A stretch of DNA of 64,000 nt from Pteria penguin (lineage: Eukaryota > Mollusca > Bivalvia > Pterioida > Pteriidae), in the NCBI GenBank assembly GCA_035048485.1, contig CM068586.1:46350287-46414286 (forward strand), in the 5' to 3' direction. The notes beneath the pieces were generated by a model. That model made no database searches, had not been told where the DNA came from, and saw nothing but the letters and a program-made list of their open reading frames with translations. Positions 34,140-46,321 of this stretch are shown piece after piece. Within the stretch, counting starts at the first letter, position 1. Each line of letters opens with the position of its first letter. Made by a program: the position numbers and the translations under genes.

Positions 34140-34510
34140 ATATGATATTTTGGCTTGTCTGTCTGTGTGTTTGTCCGTTTGTCTGTGGCAAAACCTTTAA
34201 GTTTCCCCACAACTTTTCAACTGTAAAAGCTAAGGTTTTCATATTTCACATGCGTATTCTTCGAGTCAGGACTTTCCGTAAGTACAGTTTTTGACGTCGT
34301 AAATTTGACTGTGACCTTTGACCAACATTTCTAAAACTTTACCACAATGTTATAACGTTTGAAAGAAAAGAACTTTTGTATTTCACGTGTATTCTTTACG
34401 AGAGTACCTTTCCATCGGTACAATAGATTTTGACCTTGTGACCTTTTACCTATATTTAAAAACTTTAACATTGGCTATAGGTTTTAAATGGTAGGAGTTC
34501 AGTTTTGAAT
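34140..34510 (+). mobile_element. pearl-like core-repeat fragment
   Basis: Three diverged core repeats of about 125-145 bp (AAAACCTTTAAG at 34191, AAAACTTTACC at 34333, AAAACTTTAAC at 34459), each with a TTTCACATG/TTTCACGTG and GACCTTTGACC/GACCTTGTGACC block. No clear ends. Confidence 0.5.
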
Positions 34511-34529
34511 ATTTTACATACATATTCAC

Positions 34530-34700
34530 ATGTTCAGTGATGATATTTGCCCGATGCATTGCATGGAAATTTATACCTTTGCAACAGATTTACCCTAATT
34601 TACGTGTTATGCCTACTCACTGACACTGGATCTTGATTTCACTGTTTCATCTAAAAGACAGGGCACAGTGTGCCCACACTGGGTGTCAAACCGAAAATAT
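34530..34700 (-). mobile_element. SINE family B, degenerate copy
   Basis: The minus strand carries diverged family-B blocks (inverse of GATGCATTGCATGGAAATTT, and CATCTAAAAGACAGGG) and a weak B-box remnant near 34685. Strongly mutated. Confidence 0.55.
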
Positions 34701-35204
34701 AGAGTGACTAAAATATTTGATTTTATGATGGCTGTGTTTAAATTTACGAATTTAGCTCAAATTTAAAACTTGATACCCATGTTGTATTATATTCCCGTTA
34801 TTTGATTACAACTTTTGATAAAGGGCAAATTACATTATTGTGTTTATATGCCGATCAATGGTCACCATAGAGGCAGTTTGGACAGACAGACAGACAGACT
34901 GAAAGATGAGAGTTGATTTCAATTTAGATGGACAGACTGAGATACGAGGATTTGTTCTAGTTTGGATGGACAGATTGAGAGGTTAGGGTTGGTTCTTATT
35001 TAATCCCACCAAAACAACATTGTTACTGGGAATTCATTGTCGGATAAACTACTACAAGAAGAAATCATCAAAGACGGTATGACTGGAGTGCAAAGTAATC
35101 TGTCTATACATTGAACTACACAGGAAAAAGTGAAACATACGTGGAACACAATATTTAGGTATCATTAATCATTAAAGAAATCAAGCTTAACACAAGTTAG
35201 TCTG

Positions 35205-35370
35205 TGTTCACCGAAGCGTGGCATCAAGGTCAAGGTCACCATATTTTGCATCAATCAAGAAGAACTCATCAATGTCTACCGAGTTTAATATAGGTATCAT
35301 CAATGGTATGCAAACAATCAAGCTAAACACAAAAACCAGAAGTCTGTGTCGAGACTGAAGCTCTACTGGT
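35205..35370 (+). repeat. dispersed repeat, related to 37360-37500
   Basis: It shares CATCAAGGTCAAGGTCACCA, TTGCATCA, AAGAACTC and ATCAATGGTATGCAA with 37377-37480. It ends near GAAGCTCTACTGGT, the same terminal word seen at 19107 and (inverted) at 37338. Likely fragments of one element family. Confidence 0.5.
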
Positions 35371-35919
35371 TTCCTCTTATTATCTTTTAAAAGGGTGGGG
35401 CAGCAGCGGGGGAATGTGCCCCTCTTTCAAATCAAGGGGGGGGGGGGTATGTTCCGCCCCCTTTAATCTTTAAGATTTTTTATAATCAAGTAGTTAGAAT
35501 ATGAGTTAAAGTGTGGAAACAAAGCAGTAAAACGCTAGTTTTTCTTCTGGTAGCAAAAGGGGCATGTGCCCCATCCCCTCTTTTTTTCAAAACAGGGAAT
35601 GGGATGAAGTATTTTTGTAACACCCCCCCCCCCCCCCTTTTCGATATTTTCCAATGTCGGTTCAAGTGTAGAAACAAAGTATGCAAACACTAGTTTTTCT
35701 TCCGACTAGCTTAATTTTTTTGCTAGCCATATATACATTTATATATAAATCATTATCCCATTTTTTTTTCATTGCCCGTCAATGCTTTAGAGAAATGACT
35801 TCATACTATTTCAAGAGGAGTTTACGGCGCTGTTATATGTTTAATAATGTCTTTTGTCTGTTTTCTTTTTTGCCAATATCTGGTTGTAAAAGTGTCGTAA
35901 AAATTTTTATCACATGGTG

Positions 35920-35920
<1 letters not shown>

Positions 35921-35954
<34 letters not shown>
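35921..35954. repeat. (TA)n microsatellite
   Basis: About 17 TA units. The surrounding open frame is not coding. Confidence 0.92.
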
Positions 35955-35957
<3 letters not shown>

Positions 35958-36389
35958 CCATCATAAAGTTCATGAGTCAGAGGAAATTCTGGAGATTACT
36001 TGACATAGTATAATAAACGCACTGTAGGCTAATGTGTTTATTTTATTTACAAATATACACAATTTATCTTTTTGTTGGTTTTATTCACACTGTTCCATTC
36101 TTATCTAGTGCTTATTTCTTTTCTAGGACTATGATCTTTTCTCAATAATTTATTTAAAATGGCCACTAAACATTAGAAGACAACTCGCCCAAAATCAATT
36201 CTGACTAGCATACAAACACTGCGATCTTAAGTCAACCATACAGGAAATAATTAAGAGAGGAAAATGAAGATAGTTGAAAGATAAAAATACATACATGAAA
36301 TACAAATGTTGAGGTGTTGCACATATGTCTACAAAGCTATAACCCCCCTTTCAAATTACATTACACTGTAGTGAGAATAACAATTGGGG

Positions 36390-37349
36390 TCATTTCTGTA
36401 TGGGTAACTCACGCCCTTTGAGGGGCCCCAGGGGTCCAGACTAGACCAAAATTTGCACATGCACAACTAGACCACCCAAACAAGAAGAAACCACAAAGAG
36501 GTCTCTGGGATTTATACCCTCAGGGAAAAAGAAGGCACAGAATCTTGGGACCACACCCCTTTGTGGGGGTCCAAAGTGGTCCAGACTGGACCAAAATTGC
36601 ACATGTACAACTAGACATCCTACCAAACAGGATTAGACTATAATTTAGTCTGTGGGAAATATATTGTTAGAGAAGAAGAGGGAACAACATCTTGGGACCA
36701 CACCCCTTTTGTGGGACCCAGGGGGTCCGAACTGGACCAAAATTGCACATGTACCACTAAACCACATACCAAACAAGATGAGAATGTTATTGAGTCTGGG
36801 AACATATACCTTTATAGTAGAAGACATAACACAATTTTGGGACCACACCCTTTGTGGGACCCCAAGGGGTCCGAACTGGACCAAAATTGCACTTGCACAA
36901 CTAGACCACCTACCCAGCAAGATCAGACCCTAATTAGCTCTCTGAAAAATATACCTTCAGAGAAGAAGAGGGAACAAAATTTTGGGACCACGCCTCTTTG
37001 TTAGAACCCCAAGTGGTCCGGACCGGACCAAAATGACACATGCATAACTAGACCATCTACTTAACAAGATGAGACAATAATTAAGTCTCTGAGGCAAATA
37101 CCTTTAGAGAAGAAGATGGAACAAGATTTTGGAACCATGCCCCTTTGTGGGACCTCAGGGGGTCCGAACTGGACCAAAATTGCACATGCACAACTAGACC
37201 ACCAATCGAACAAGATGAAACCATAATTAAGTCTCTGGGACATATACCTTCAGAGAAGAAGAGGGAACAAATAAATTGTTTACTGACGGACGTCCGGACA
37301 ACGGACGAAGGACCATCGCATGAGCTCGACTGGTCGAGACCAGTAGAGC
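36390..37349 (+). mobile_element. core-repeat element: six 146-bp units, GACGGAC tail, terminal hairpin
   Basis: The phrase GACCAAAAT recurs at 36444, 36589, 36735, 36879, 37026 and 37172 (spacing 144-147). Units contain GGGACCACACCCCTTTGTGG and GAGAAGAAGAGGGAACAA. After the last unit come GACGGACGTCCGGACAACGG and a hairpin (AGCTC-GA-CTGGT / ACCAG-TA-GAGCT) at about 37322-37349. This is the same plan as the elements at 5476 and 8113 with an unrelated core, so I group it with pearl/Helentron-like elements. Confidence 0.75.
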
Positions 37350-37364
37350 TAACAAGCTGTGCTC

Positions 37365-37510
37365 ACTGAAATGTACATCAAGGTCAAGGTCACCAAACTT
37401 TGCATCAGTCGGGAAGAACTCCTCAATGTCTTCAAACCTTCCAAGTTTCATGTAGATTTCATCAATGGTATGCAAGAAATAAAGCCCAACGGAAATTGTT
37501 GATGCAGGAC
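37365..37510 (+). repeat. dispersed repeat, related to 35205-35370
   Basis: It contains ACATCAAGGTCAAGGTCACC, TTTGCATCAGTCGGGAAGAA and TTTCATCAATGGTATGCAAG, followed by a GACAGACAGACT tail. Fragmentary. Confidence 0.5.
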
Positions 37511-38530
37511 AGACAAATAGACGGACAGACAGACTTTGCCAGTTAATAGACCGGACATGCTTTGCAATCTGGTCAATTAAAGAAGAAATACTTTTTGCAA
37601 AAACACTAATTTTGATCAAAATTCTAAGCTTTTGACAATTTTGCCAAGGCAGGACTTGAACCTACTTTACAAGATGTAATGCCCCTTGTGGCACATTGGC
37701 TTTATTAATGCCATCAGCTTAATGAACAAGACCAGCTGTTAAATACTAAAATAGACTAAGTATATATATAATGATGACTTCAAATTATCAGGTAATTTTT
37801 GGAGTAGTCAGTTCTTCCCTATTCTTCCATATCCATACATAAATAAAAAAACTAATGTGCATCTGCTCGACGCCTTCGCTAGAGATGTGAGAAAATATTC
37901 ATTTACAGCATAATGACATGTGGCATAATGACATGTGGCATATTTTCATTCGAAAAAATTCACAACAATATGAAAATACAAATTACAAATTGTCAAGCAC
38001 ATTAGAATATATATATAGAGCGTAAGAGTCGTCTAAAAATAGGCATAACTGCTCGGAAAAACCGCAGAAAAAATAAAGATATTCTAAATGCCAAAGATAC
38101 AACGGAAACCTGTATCTGTGGCAGTGTATTTTTACACTATTGTCAAGCCATCAAGACCAACACAAGCGACAGACCTCACTTTACTCCAATTACTTGTCCC
38201 AAAGGAAAACTGATATCATAAGAATTCTAAACATTCAATTCACATTCAAAACTTAGCAATAAATCCTATAAATACAAATAAATGTCTATAAACTTGGTTG
38301 TGTTCAGTAAGGCATTCGGGCCTAGAATGAAATCCTATCTATAGAATGACTTATCACATGACCACTATAATCCTATTTCGTTGGATAATACGAATCTTTC
38401 AGAAAAACAATACCCGCTTTTACTATCGAAACGTGGGAATATTTTATTACTGTTACAGTTTTCTAAGGAAAATTTCCATGAAGAATACAGTAATTCATGC
38501 ACTAAAATGATTGCCAAATTGGTATTATGT
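37511..38530. other. no gene seen
   Basis: AT-rich. A weak tRNA-like B-box word (GGTTCAAGTCC, minus strand, near 37652) is the only signal, and I could not fold a tRNA around it. Confidence 0.4.
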
Positions 38531-38534
38531 GTTT

Positions 38535-38670
38535 TCAATAAATTCTCAATCATATCCCAACATGGAAACAGGAGCTAACCAGCTTCTTCAACACACTGGC
38601 GAAATTGGGAAATTGAACCAAGATCGCTGGATCTTCATCCCAAGTTATCCCCTAAACCAAGCCTGCCCCT
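38535..38670 (-). mobile_element. SINE family A, degenerate copy
   Basis: The order of blocks matches the minus-strand copies at 29254: a diverged centre (CAACATGGAAACAGGAGCTA), a broken B-box (AAATTGAACCAAGATC) and an AACCAAGCCTGCCCCT end. It lacks the TTGG tail. Confidence 0.65.
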
Positions 38671-39595
38671 CATGCACTAGGCAATTTTACTGAACATCAA
38701 CATGGTGTTTTCAAAACATTAGTTGGCAGTTGTTTGTGGGGTTCAGGACCCAAGAGATTGAGAGTTCAATTTCCCTCCTGACTAAATCAAATTCCTATCT
38801 TTGGGTAAGGAATTTAAACAATACAAAATAAACATCTCGTGCAGCAAATGAAAAATTAATTTCTCTGATTAATTTAGTCTCTAAACCTTATAATGGTCAA
38901 AGAGTTTCAATCTATCCGTTTTACACATCAAGCTGATTAGCATATGCTTAGGTCTGATGATATTTTGAATGTTGCTGCTGAATTCTTTGTGCTTAAGACA
39001 AATATCCTATTTTTTTCTCCAAATATTTTGAAAAGTCAGTTGTCTATGTTATGGAAGATCTAAATTTTCTAATGAGTTGGAAGATCTATTGTTAATGGTT
39101 TAAGGGATACACTGGTATATATCATGCCTTATCCTTCATCATTTCTAAGTAATGTCCAATGTTGTAGACAGAGTAAACAAAAAACTCTTATAGCACAAAA
39201 ACTATATAGTTTTGCAGTTTTATATGGTACTTCAAGGAACAAAAAGCTAAATTATTGTAAAATATCATTAACACTTACATGTTTACATTTCATATGTCAC
39301 TTATGAACGGAACTTAATGGTGAAAGATGGGGGCTTTAAGACACTTGTAAACCATTACAAGGCTTGATAGAAGGAGAAAACTGAACCACCTTCTGTGACT
39401 CAATATGAATGTTATAAAAGTTTAACAGATGCATATAATGTATCATAATTGATGCTGAAAATAAGTACAATGTAGTACTGGCTCTCAACTGTCCTCTTCT
39501 GCATTACTTGTTCATATGATTATGTTCTCTTGAAATCCTAACATACTGAGAACGTTTAATACAAGTTATCCAACTTAGATGGAAAGACAATCTTG

Positions 39596-40722
39596 AAAGT
39601 TCCAAGGAACATGTGCTGCCTCACTAACTACAAGTTCCACGGAACGTGCTGCCTCACTAAATACAAGTTCCACGGAACATGTGCTGCCTCACTAACTACA
39701 AGTTCCACGGAACATGTGCTGCCTCACTAACTACAAGTTCCATGGAACATGTGCTGCCTCACTAACTATAAGTTCCATGGAACAAGTGCTGCCTCACTAA
39801 ATACAACTTCCATGGAACATGTGCTGCCTCACTAATTACAAGTTCCATGGAACATGTGCTGCCTCACTAACTACAAGTTCCACAGAACATGTGCTGCCTC
39901 ACTAACTACAAGATCCACGGAACATGTGCTGCCTCACTAACTACAAGTTCCACGGAACATGTGCTGCCTCACTAACTACAAGTTCCACGGAACATGTGCT
40001 GCCTCACTAACTACAAGTTCCACAGAACATGTGCTGCCTCACTAACTACAAGTTCCACGGAACATGTGCTGCCTCACTAACTACAAGTTCCACGGAACAT
40101 GTGCTGCCTCACTAACTACAAGTTCCACGGAACATGTGCTGCCTCACTAACTACAAGTTCCACGGAACATGTGCTGCCTCACTAACTACAAGTTCCACGG
40201 AACATGTGCTGCCTCACTAACTACAAGTTCCATGGAACAAGTGCTGCCTCACTAAATACAAGTTCCATGGAACATGTGCTGCCTCACTAATTACAAGTTC
40301 CATGGAACATGTGCTGCCTCACTAACTACAAGTTCCACAGAACATGTGCTGCCTCACTAACTACAAGATCCACGGAACATGTGCTGCCTCACTAACTACA
40401 AGTTCCATGGAACATGTGCTGCCTCACTAACTACAAGTTCCATGGAACATGTGCTGCCTCACTAACTACAAGTTCCATAGAACATGTGGTGCTTCACTAA
40501 CTACAAGATCCATGAAACATGTGCTGCCTTACTAACTACAAGTTCCACGGAACATGTGCTGCATCACTAACTACATGTTCCATAGAACATGTGGTGTCTC
40601 ACTAACTACAAGTTCAACGGAACATGCGCTGCATCACTAACTACATGTTCCATAGAACATGTGGTGTCTCACTAACTTAACAAGTTCCACAGAACATGTG
40701 GTGACTTACTAACTACAAGTTT
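39596..40722 (+). repeat. 35-bp minisatellite, about 32 copies
   Basis: The consensus unit is ACTAACTACAAGTTCCACGG then AACATGTGCTGCCTC. Each unit centres on the near-palindrome GTTCCACGGAAC; in several units it is the perfect palindrome GTTCCATGGAAC. Variant units (AACAAGTGCT, AAATACAA, AATTACAA, AGATCCACGG) recur in the same order at about 39766-39925 and 40221-40380, 455 bp (13 units) apart. The last units are more diverged. Not CRISPR: there are no unique spacers. Confidence 0.95.
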
Positions 40723-41350
40723 TAATTTTGCTTCAGTGTAGAATAGTAATGTGATGTCAGATTGAGAAAGAATAACAATTAGTAACTTCACACAATGTGA
40801 AACAACAGTGTCAACAATTAGAGAGTAAAACTTTTGTAAAACTTGCCAGGCTAAACCTTTAAGTAAAGAGTGATTACCCTGACTCTCTGGAGAGTGCTGT
40901 AAAACAAAGGTGCTGGCTAGGTGAGAGTACTGTAAGACAGGTGCTGACTAGGTGAGATTTTAAAATGTTGCTTGATCAACAGTTACTTACAGTAAAACTT
41001 CAGTGCCTGGAAAAATGTGAGGTCAGTTTGGGAGAAAATGAAAATACATGTCAGATTTTAATCAGAATGGCAATCAAGATTAGAATAAATCATGGCATCA
41101 TGGAAACATAATGGACTTGCTTTATCTCCCCAACAACTGTTTGGTTATCCTTAATTCTAAATAGTGATATATCAAACTCTATGTAAGTGCCTCTCAGCAT
41201 CAGATGTACATAAATGTATTACAAAAAAATTATTTTGTTTTACTTTTATTTCATCTGACAATATATTGGTATGGTTTACTCTGTAAGGAGTCCTATTCAA
41301 GAAGTATAGTCAATTGACCCATTGTTTTTGCGGAATATTTATTTAATTTC

Positions 41351-41418
41351 GTGACGTCACAATACATTTTCAATGTTTGTCCAAGGTATGACCGAGGTGT
41401 AAAGTATTGTGACGTCAT
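41351..41418. repeat. short inverted repeat carrying two CRE palindromes
   Basis: TGACGTCACAATAC (41352) and its exact inverse GTATTGTGACGTCA (41404-41417) are separated by about 38 bp. Each arm contains the perfect TGACGTCA site. It may be the core of an old foldback element. Confidence 0.6.
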
Positions 41419-42056
41419 CTGATTTAACAATTTTTCGTGCATAAATGGAAAGGTCATTTAGATCTCTCAATTCAATTTGACTTCCACTTTACCAGAGTCC
41501 TATTTACTTTACCTCTACCATGTCAGTATAATGTCATACAGATTCTGATTTTGTTGGGGATATAAATAATTGATGCTTCCATCTCTAATAATGATCAGAA
41601 GATTTCCGAAGGAAAGTGTAAATTAGATAAATAACATGAAACACTCAATGTTCATGACTTTTTTCTTTTTACGCTGTGCTGATTAAACCAGCAGACATGG
41701 ATTTTACTTGAAGAAATTTTACTATTTTTGTTTGCATTTGATAAAGGCCAAGTGGCTGAAAATTTGTGGGCAACTAGTGTTTCTTGTTACTTACTTTCAA
41801 TAGTTTGATTACTGTGTCAGTGAATTGCAACAATAGCAACCTAATTATTACTGCACTAAGATAATAAATAATTCATTTAGACTAAGTAAAGACAAACACT
41901 GGAATTGGACCATTATAATAAGTAGTGCTTGTTTTGTTTTCAACAGCATTAAGACACATGAACCTTAATCTTGATATATAAAAACTGACATTGAATTTCA
42001 CAATCTGTAACTGTAATACATGTAAATAGTTTCCATTGTTTGATGTCATTTTAAGT

Positions 42057-42295
42057 ACAAGCTGGTGGCCTAAAGGTTCCAGGTTCGATTCCCACCCTCG
42101 GCACACCGGTGTTCTGTCTTTCAGATGAGACAGTAAAAACCAAGGTCCTGTGTCACGGTAGGAATGGCATGTAAAAAATCCCTCACTGCTTCGGATGGGT
42201 GCGTTGCAAAGATAGAAATTTCTATGCAATGCATCAGGCAGAAACCATCATCATATACGTGAAATAATCGTGGAGTGACGTAAAGCAATAATCAA
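42057..42295 (+). mobile_element. SINE family B, plus strand
   Basis: It starts within the tRNA-like head (B-box GGTTCGATTCC at about 42080) and continues through CTTTCAGATGAGACAGTAAA and CCCTCACTGCTTCGGATGGG to GTGGAGTGACGTAAAGCAAT and an AATC-repeat tail. The A-box region is truncated. Confidence 0.78.
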
Positions 42296-42299
42296 TCAA

Positions 42300-45120
42300 T
42301 AATTGGTAAGTACAGTAAAACATCCCATAATCAATCTTTAAAGAAACATATATTGCAATGTACAGGTATATCTTTACACCATTTATTCCTACATTACCTT
42401 CTGTGTCTCCTTGCCTCTCAGATCTTTCATTAACCTCATAGTGTAAAAACACTTTGATGTCAATAATAAAATACATCTGTGGTAGATATATCCCTGAACT
42501 GAACACTGAAATGCAAAAACAATTTCTCTTCAGATATTTACAGGTTTGGAATTAGCTTGCATGACTTACAAAAGAAACGGGAAATCCAGCTACCCTATTT
42601 ATACCTTCATTACAGAATTATAATAAATCCTAGGATCCCAAAGAATGGTAATAAGATTGAAAAGTTCAATACATAACTAGAAGGGGCAATTCAAAGTCGC
42701 AGATTTAATCAATGGAGAAATATGAGAATCCCGTCTGTTAAATCACTGAGGATATCTCATTCACTATTGTCATAAACAATGATTATATGTATTCTGCTCT
42801 AAATTGTTATAATCTTGAAGATCACTTCACGAAATTGTCCAAGCAGGAGAACTATTTTTTTCAATTTTCAAAATTTTACCCCAAAATTTAAAAGACTTAC
42901 TTATACATTTTGTATTTGAATTTTATAATAAGGTTTTGTGGAAAAATTTAAGAGACATAGTAACTGGATTTATGACAAAGTTTTAATCAAAATTTAAATG
43001 AATTAAAGACAAAGAGTTATGAATAAATACTACTTCCAGCATGTGATATTAAAAAACTCATCTGTCTAAATCCTTAATATCAGAACATCAAAATAAAAAG
43101 TAATTGCCCTTGTACATTATTTTTGTGACATGGTATTTGAATGAATTAGGGAAATATTTTACAATATAATATAATGGCATATTTAATGTTGGTTTGAATT
43201 TAATACTAAATTAATTTTCATTCTTTTCATTTACATTTCTGTTGATTATCTGTTAACTGTATATAGACAAAATAGGTTGAAATACCGGTAATGCATTATG
43301 ACTGATTCATTTCTAAATACATAGATATAGATGTTTATAAATACTTTGTAATAAAGATCAGCTGTCATCTAATTTTAGACTGAGTGCATGGATATACATT
43401 TACTTTCAATTTATAATATCCTCATTTATTTGATTTTTATAAATAAACTATGTAATTTCTTAAGTTGCAGTAGGTAATCATCAATTGAGAATTTTCCAGT
43501 CTGAAACTGGAAAAAAAGTATCACTTTTGGAGCTGGGAAAGGGGCCACATTTCAGTCCTCTGTGGACCCTAAAAATCCTGTTCTCTCACCTTAACAAGCT
43601 TTTGTACCAAGTCTGATGACTCCCGCCTAAACCATTCAGATTGCCAATCGCTAATTCCAATGTAACCTTGACCTTACACTCTGAAAATCAATGTCTTCTT
43701 TTTCCGAAGGGAAATATTCATACAAAATATGGTGATTCCACCACAAAATGTTCAGTTTATATCTTGCCCATAAGGTTTCATATACATGTACTTTTAAACT
43801 TAACCTCCCCAAAAAGGAAGGGAGACCTTATTATGCATGATAATCAACCATCATTCATTCCAAAAAATTCATACTATTAAAAAGATTATGTCTTGTATTT
43901 ATAATTCCTGTGGAGAATGTGTGCTTACCCTGTGCTGTATTCCAGAACATGTGATGTTAGAAAGAGAAAGTAGAAGAGAATCGGTATGTGATGTAGCCAT
44001 AAATCAATCCTGCCTGAAAAATGCAGAAATACAAGAAGAATGTCAGTTTTAGAGAATGTCTAGCATCTTTATGTGTTTCATTCACTTATGAATTGAATAT
44101 ACTGTATGTGATAACCTTGCCGGACAGCCAAAGACACTGAAATTGATCACATTCCAGTATGAGGCCCTTACTTAAAGTGACCCCATTTTCCTGACCCAAC
44201 ATCATAAATCCTCTCTGAGCACACCTTCAAATATGATACTTCACTTTCTGCTTATATCCTCCATAACTTTAGTGATATCCTCCATAACTTTAGTGTAATC
44301 TTATATAGTATGACAATCTAGCATAGAGGTCATGTGACTAGGGTACTAGAGCAAACAGCCCTCATCAGCAAATTATGTTTCTCATGCTATGATAGACTGT
44401 TAAGATTTCTGATTAAAACACCTTTTACTCTATTGTTCTATACAATAGAAGTGAAAATATGACACCTCTGTTTACAGCATCACTTGGTCAAAAGCAAAAT
44501 TATCTCACATCATGGAAAATATCATGCTAAATTTACACTGCAATCTACTTTTTTATCAATAAAAACTGACCCGTAAACTAACTGATTAGCTTGGTAAATC
44601 ATTCCTCACACATTACATCTATGAACTTATTAAGTTGAATCTTTTTTTCAGAAGTTGCTTATAGACCACTAAAGATAAAATAAAACATTCTTCTTAATAA
44701 AGAAATATAAACTGAAATTAAATAGATAATTCACGCAGGGTGTGGTTATTAACACTGTTAGAAAGTTTTATGAAAATCTACTAAACATACTTACTCAAAC
44801 TGAAAAAGCTCTTCAGTCAGTATATCTTTACCAAACAATGGTATCTATGATGTCATTGATGTAACTACATCTTCATGCCTGTATGAGGGAACAAAATATT
44901 TCTATAAAGTATTCTGGACAATCCATTAAATTTGTTTATCCTTGGAGCAATGACTTTAAATATTCTAGATTTGATTTAAAAAAGGTTCATTGACCATCCA
45001 AAGAGGACAGGCACTCCTGACCACCAGCCTTATGACCTGAAGTAATAAATAATACATTCAACATAGAAATAGGTGAGAATTGAACTATTATTGAATGAAA
45101 ATATAATTCTTCTCCATACA
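42300..45120. other. no gene seen
   Basis: AT-rich non-coding sequence. Short open frames (for example 43641-44052) show no domain, codon bias or splice context that would support a gene. Confidence 0.5.
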
Positions 45121-45129
45121 GTGTGTAAA

Positions 45130-45680
45130 TTTCAACTGAACACATTCTGAAATATTTGATTGGAGTCAATCTGACTGTAAGATCACATATTCACACTATA
45201 AGAACCTTAACCTTTGACCTTTAACTTTGAAAATCAATAAGAATCTTTCTCTCACCATTACAATATGTGTACCAATAAGTTAATTTCTTACACATTACAC
45301 TTATGAATGCTTTACACAGGTGGATTGTGGACAAGGAGGAGATAACTCCAACTTAAGTCTAAATACAGATTAAAAATGCAATATACACTAAAACTGAATA
45401 TATCCTCAATATGAGAATATAATTACTAATCACCAAATGAAAATCCTCACAGGAACACCTCTCAAGTGATAATGTTTCTAAATAACATACTAAATCAATA
45501 TTGAAATGACACAAGTTCATAAAAATTGGCATGTAACTATCACAAACAGATACAATTTCAACATAAAAATGCAAAACTTGGGTCCCAAAGTGATAACTAT
45601 TTGAATTTTGAGACTATACATTTGTCCTCCATAAAATCATCTAACATATATGATACAAGGGTTGACCCAAAGTAAGATGC
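45130..45680 (+). repeat. diverged outlier monomer of the 51-64 kb array
   Basis: It contains GGAGTCAATCTGACTG, CCTTAACCTTTGACC, GGACAAGGAGGAGATAACTC at about 45331 and ATCACCAAATGAAAATCCTC, the same order as array units. Its last part (45480-45680, with AAAATTGGCATGTAACTA and GGGTCCCAAAGTGATAACTA) matches 51240-51420. It is about 6 kb from the main array and older. Confidence 0.6.
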
Positions 45681-46321
45681 AGTATTAAACCCTTGAAAAA
45701 TATGAAAAAAAAAATTAAAAGTTTTTAAGATATATTAAGCAAATGGTAAAGATTTGAAAGCAATCTATAAAAAGATAAACATTTTATGACATAGTTAAAT
45801 AGTCTAGTTATCATGCTAAAAAGTGCAATTTGTGGCAATAAATTTTTCTGATTTCAGATTTTATCATTTATGTTCACATTATATATACAATTGACTTTCC
45901 AATAAACCCTACATCAATTTTTCACTTTATAACTTGCAGGGAGATTGTTTACAGGAATGTGCCTTTGAAACATGTAAACAAGCACATATGGTGGGGGAAA
46001 GGGATGTGATTAGTCCAAAACTTTTACTGTATACTGTTAATTTTTTCCCTTTTTACTCAATCATACAAAAATGAAAAACTGAAAAATGTAAGTGATTTCA
46101 ATCAAATTGTCCGTTAAATGATGTATTAATGAACTATATCAAAACATGGAAGACAACATTATAACATCACTCATTGTTTGGCACGACTGAAAAGTTATTT
46201 TAAATGAAGCAGTGTTTCAAAATAAAAGATGAAAGAGACAGAAGTTATTTATCAAGGGGAACAGGTTAAAAGTCAAACCTAAGGTTAATTGAAGTATGTA
46301 TCAAACACACTGAAAATCACT

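Noticed and set aside
36441..37369. overlapping short frames on both strands with repeated proline/cysteine motifs
   Set aside because: They are translations of the 146-bp core repeats. The unit length is not kept to a multiple of three and frames break between units.
39596..40722. CRISPR-like array of palindromic 35-bp repeats
   Set aside because: The whole 35 bp repeats, with no spacer; it is a minisatellite.
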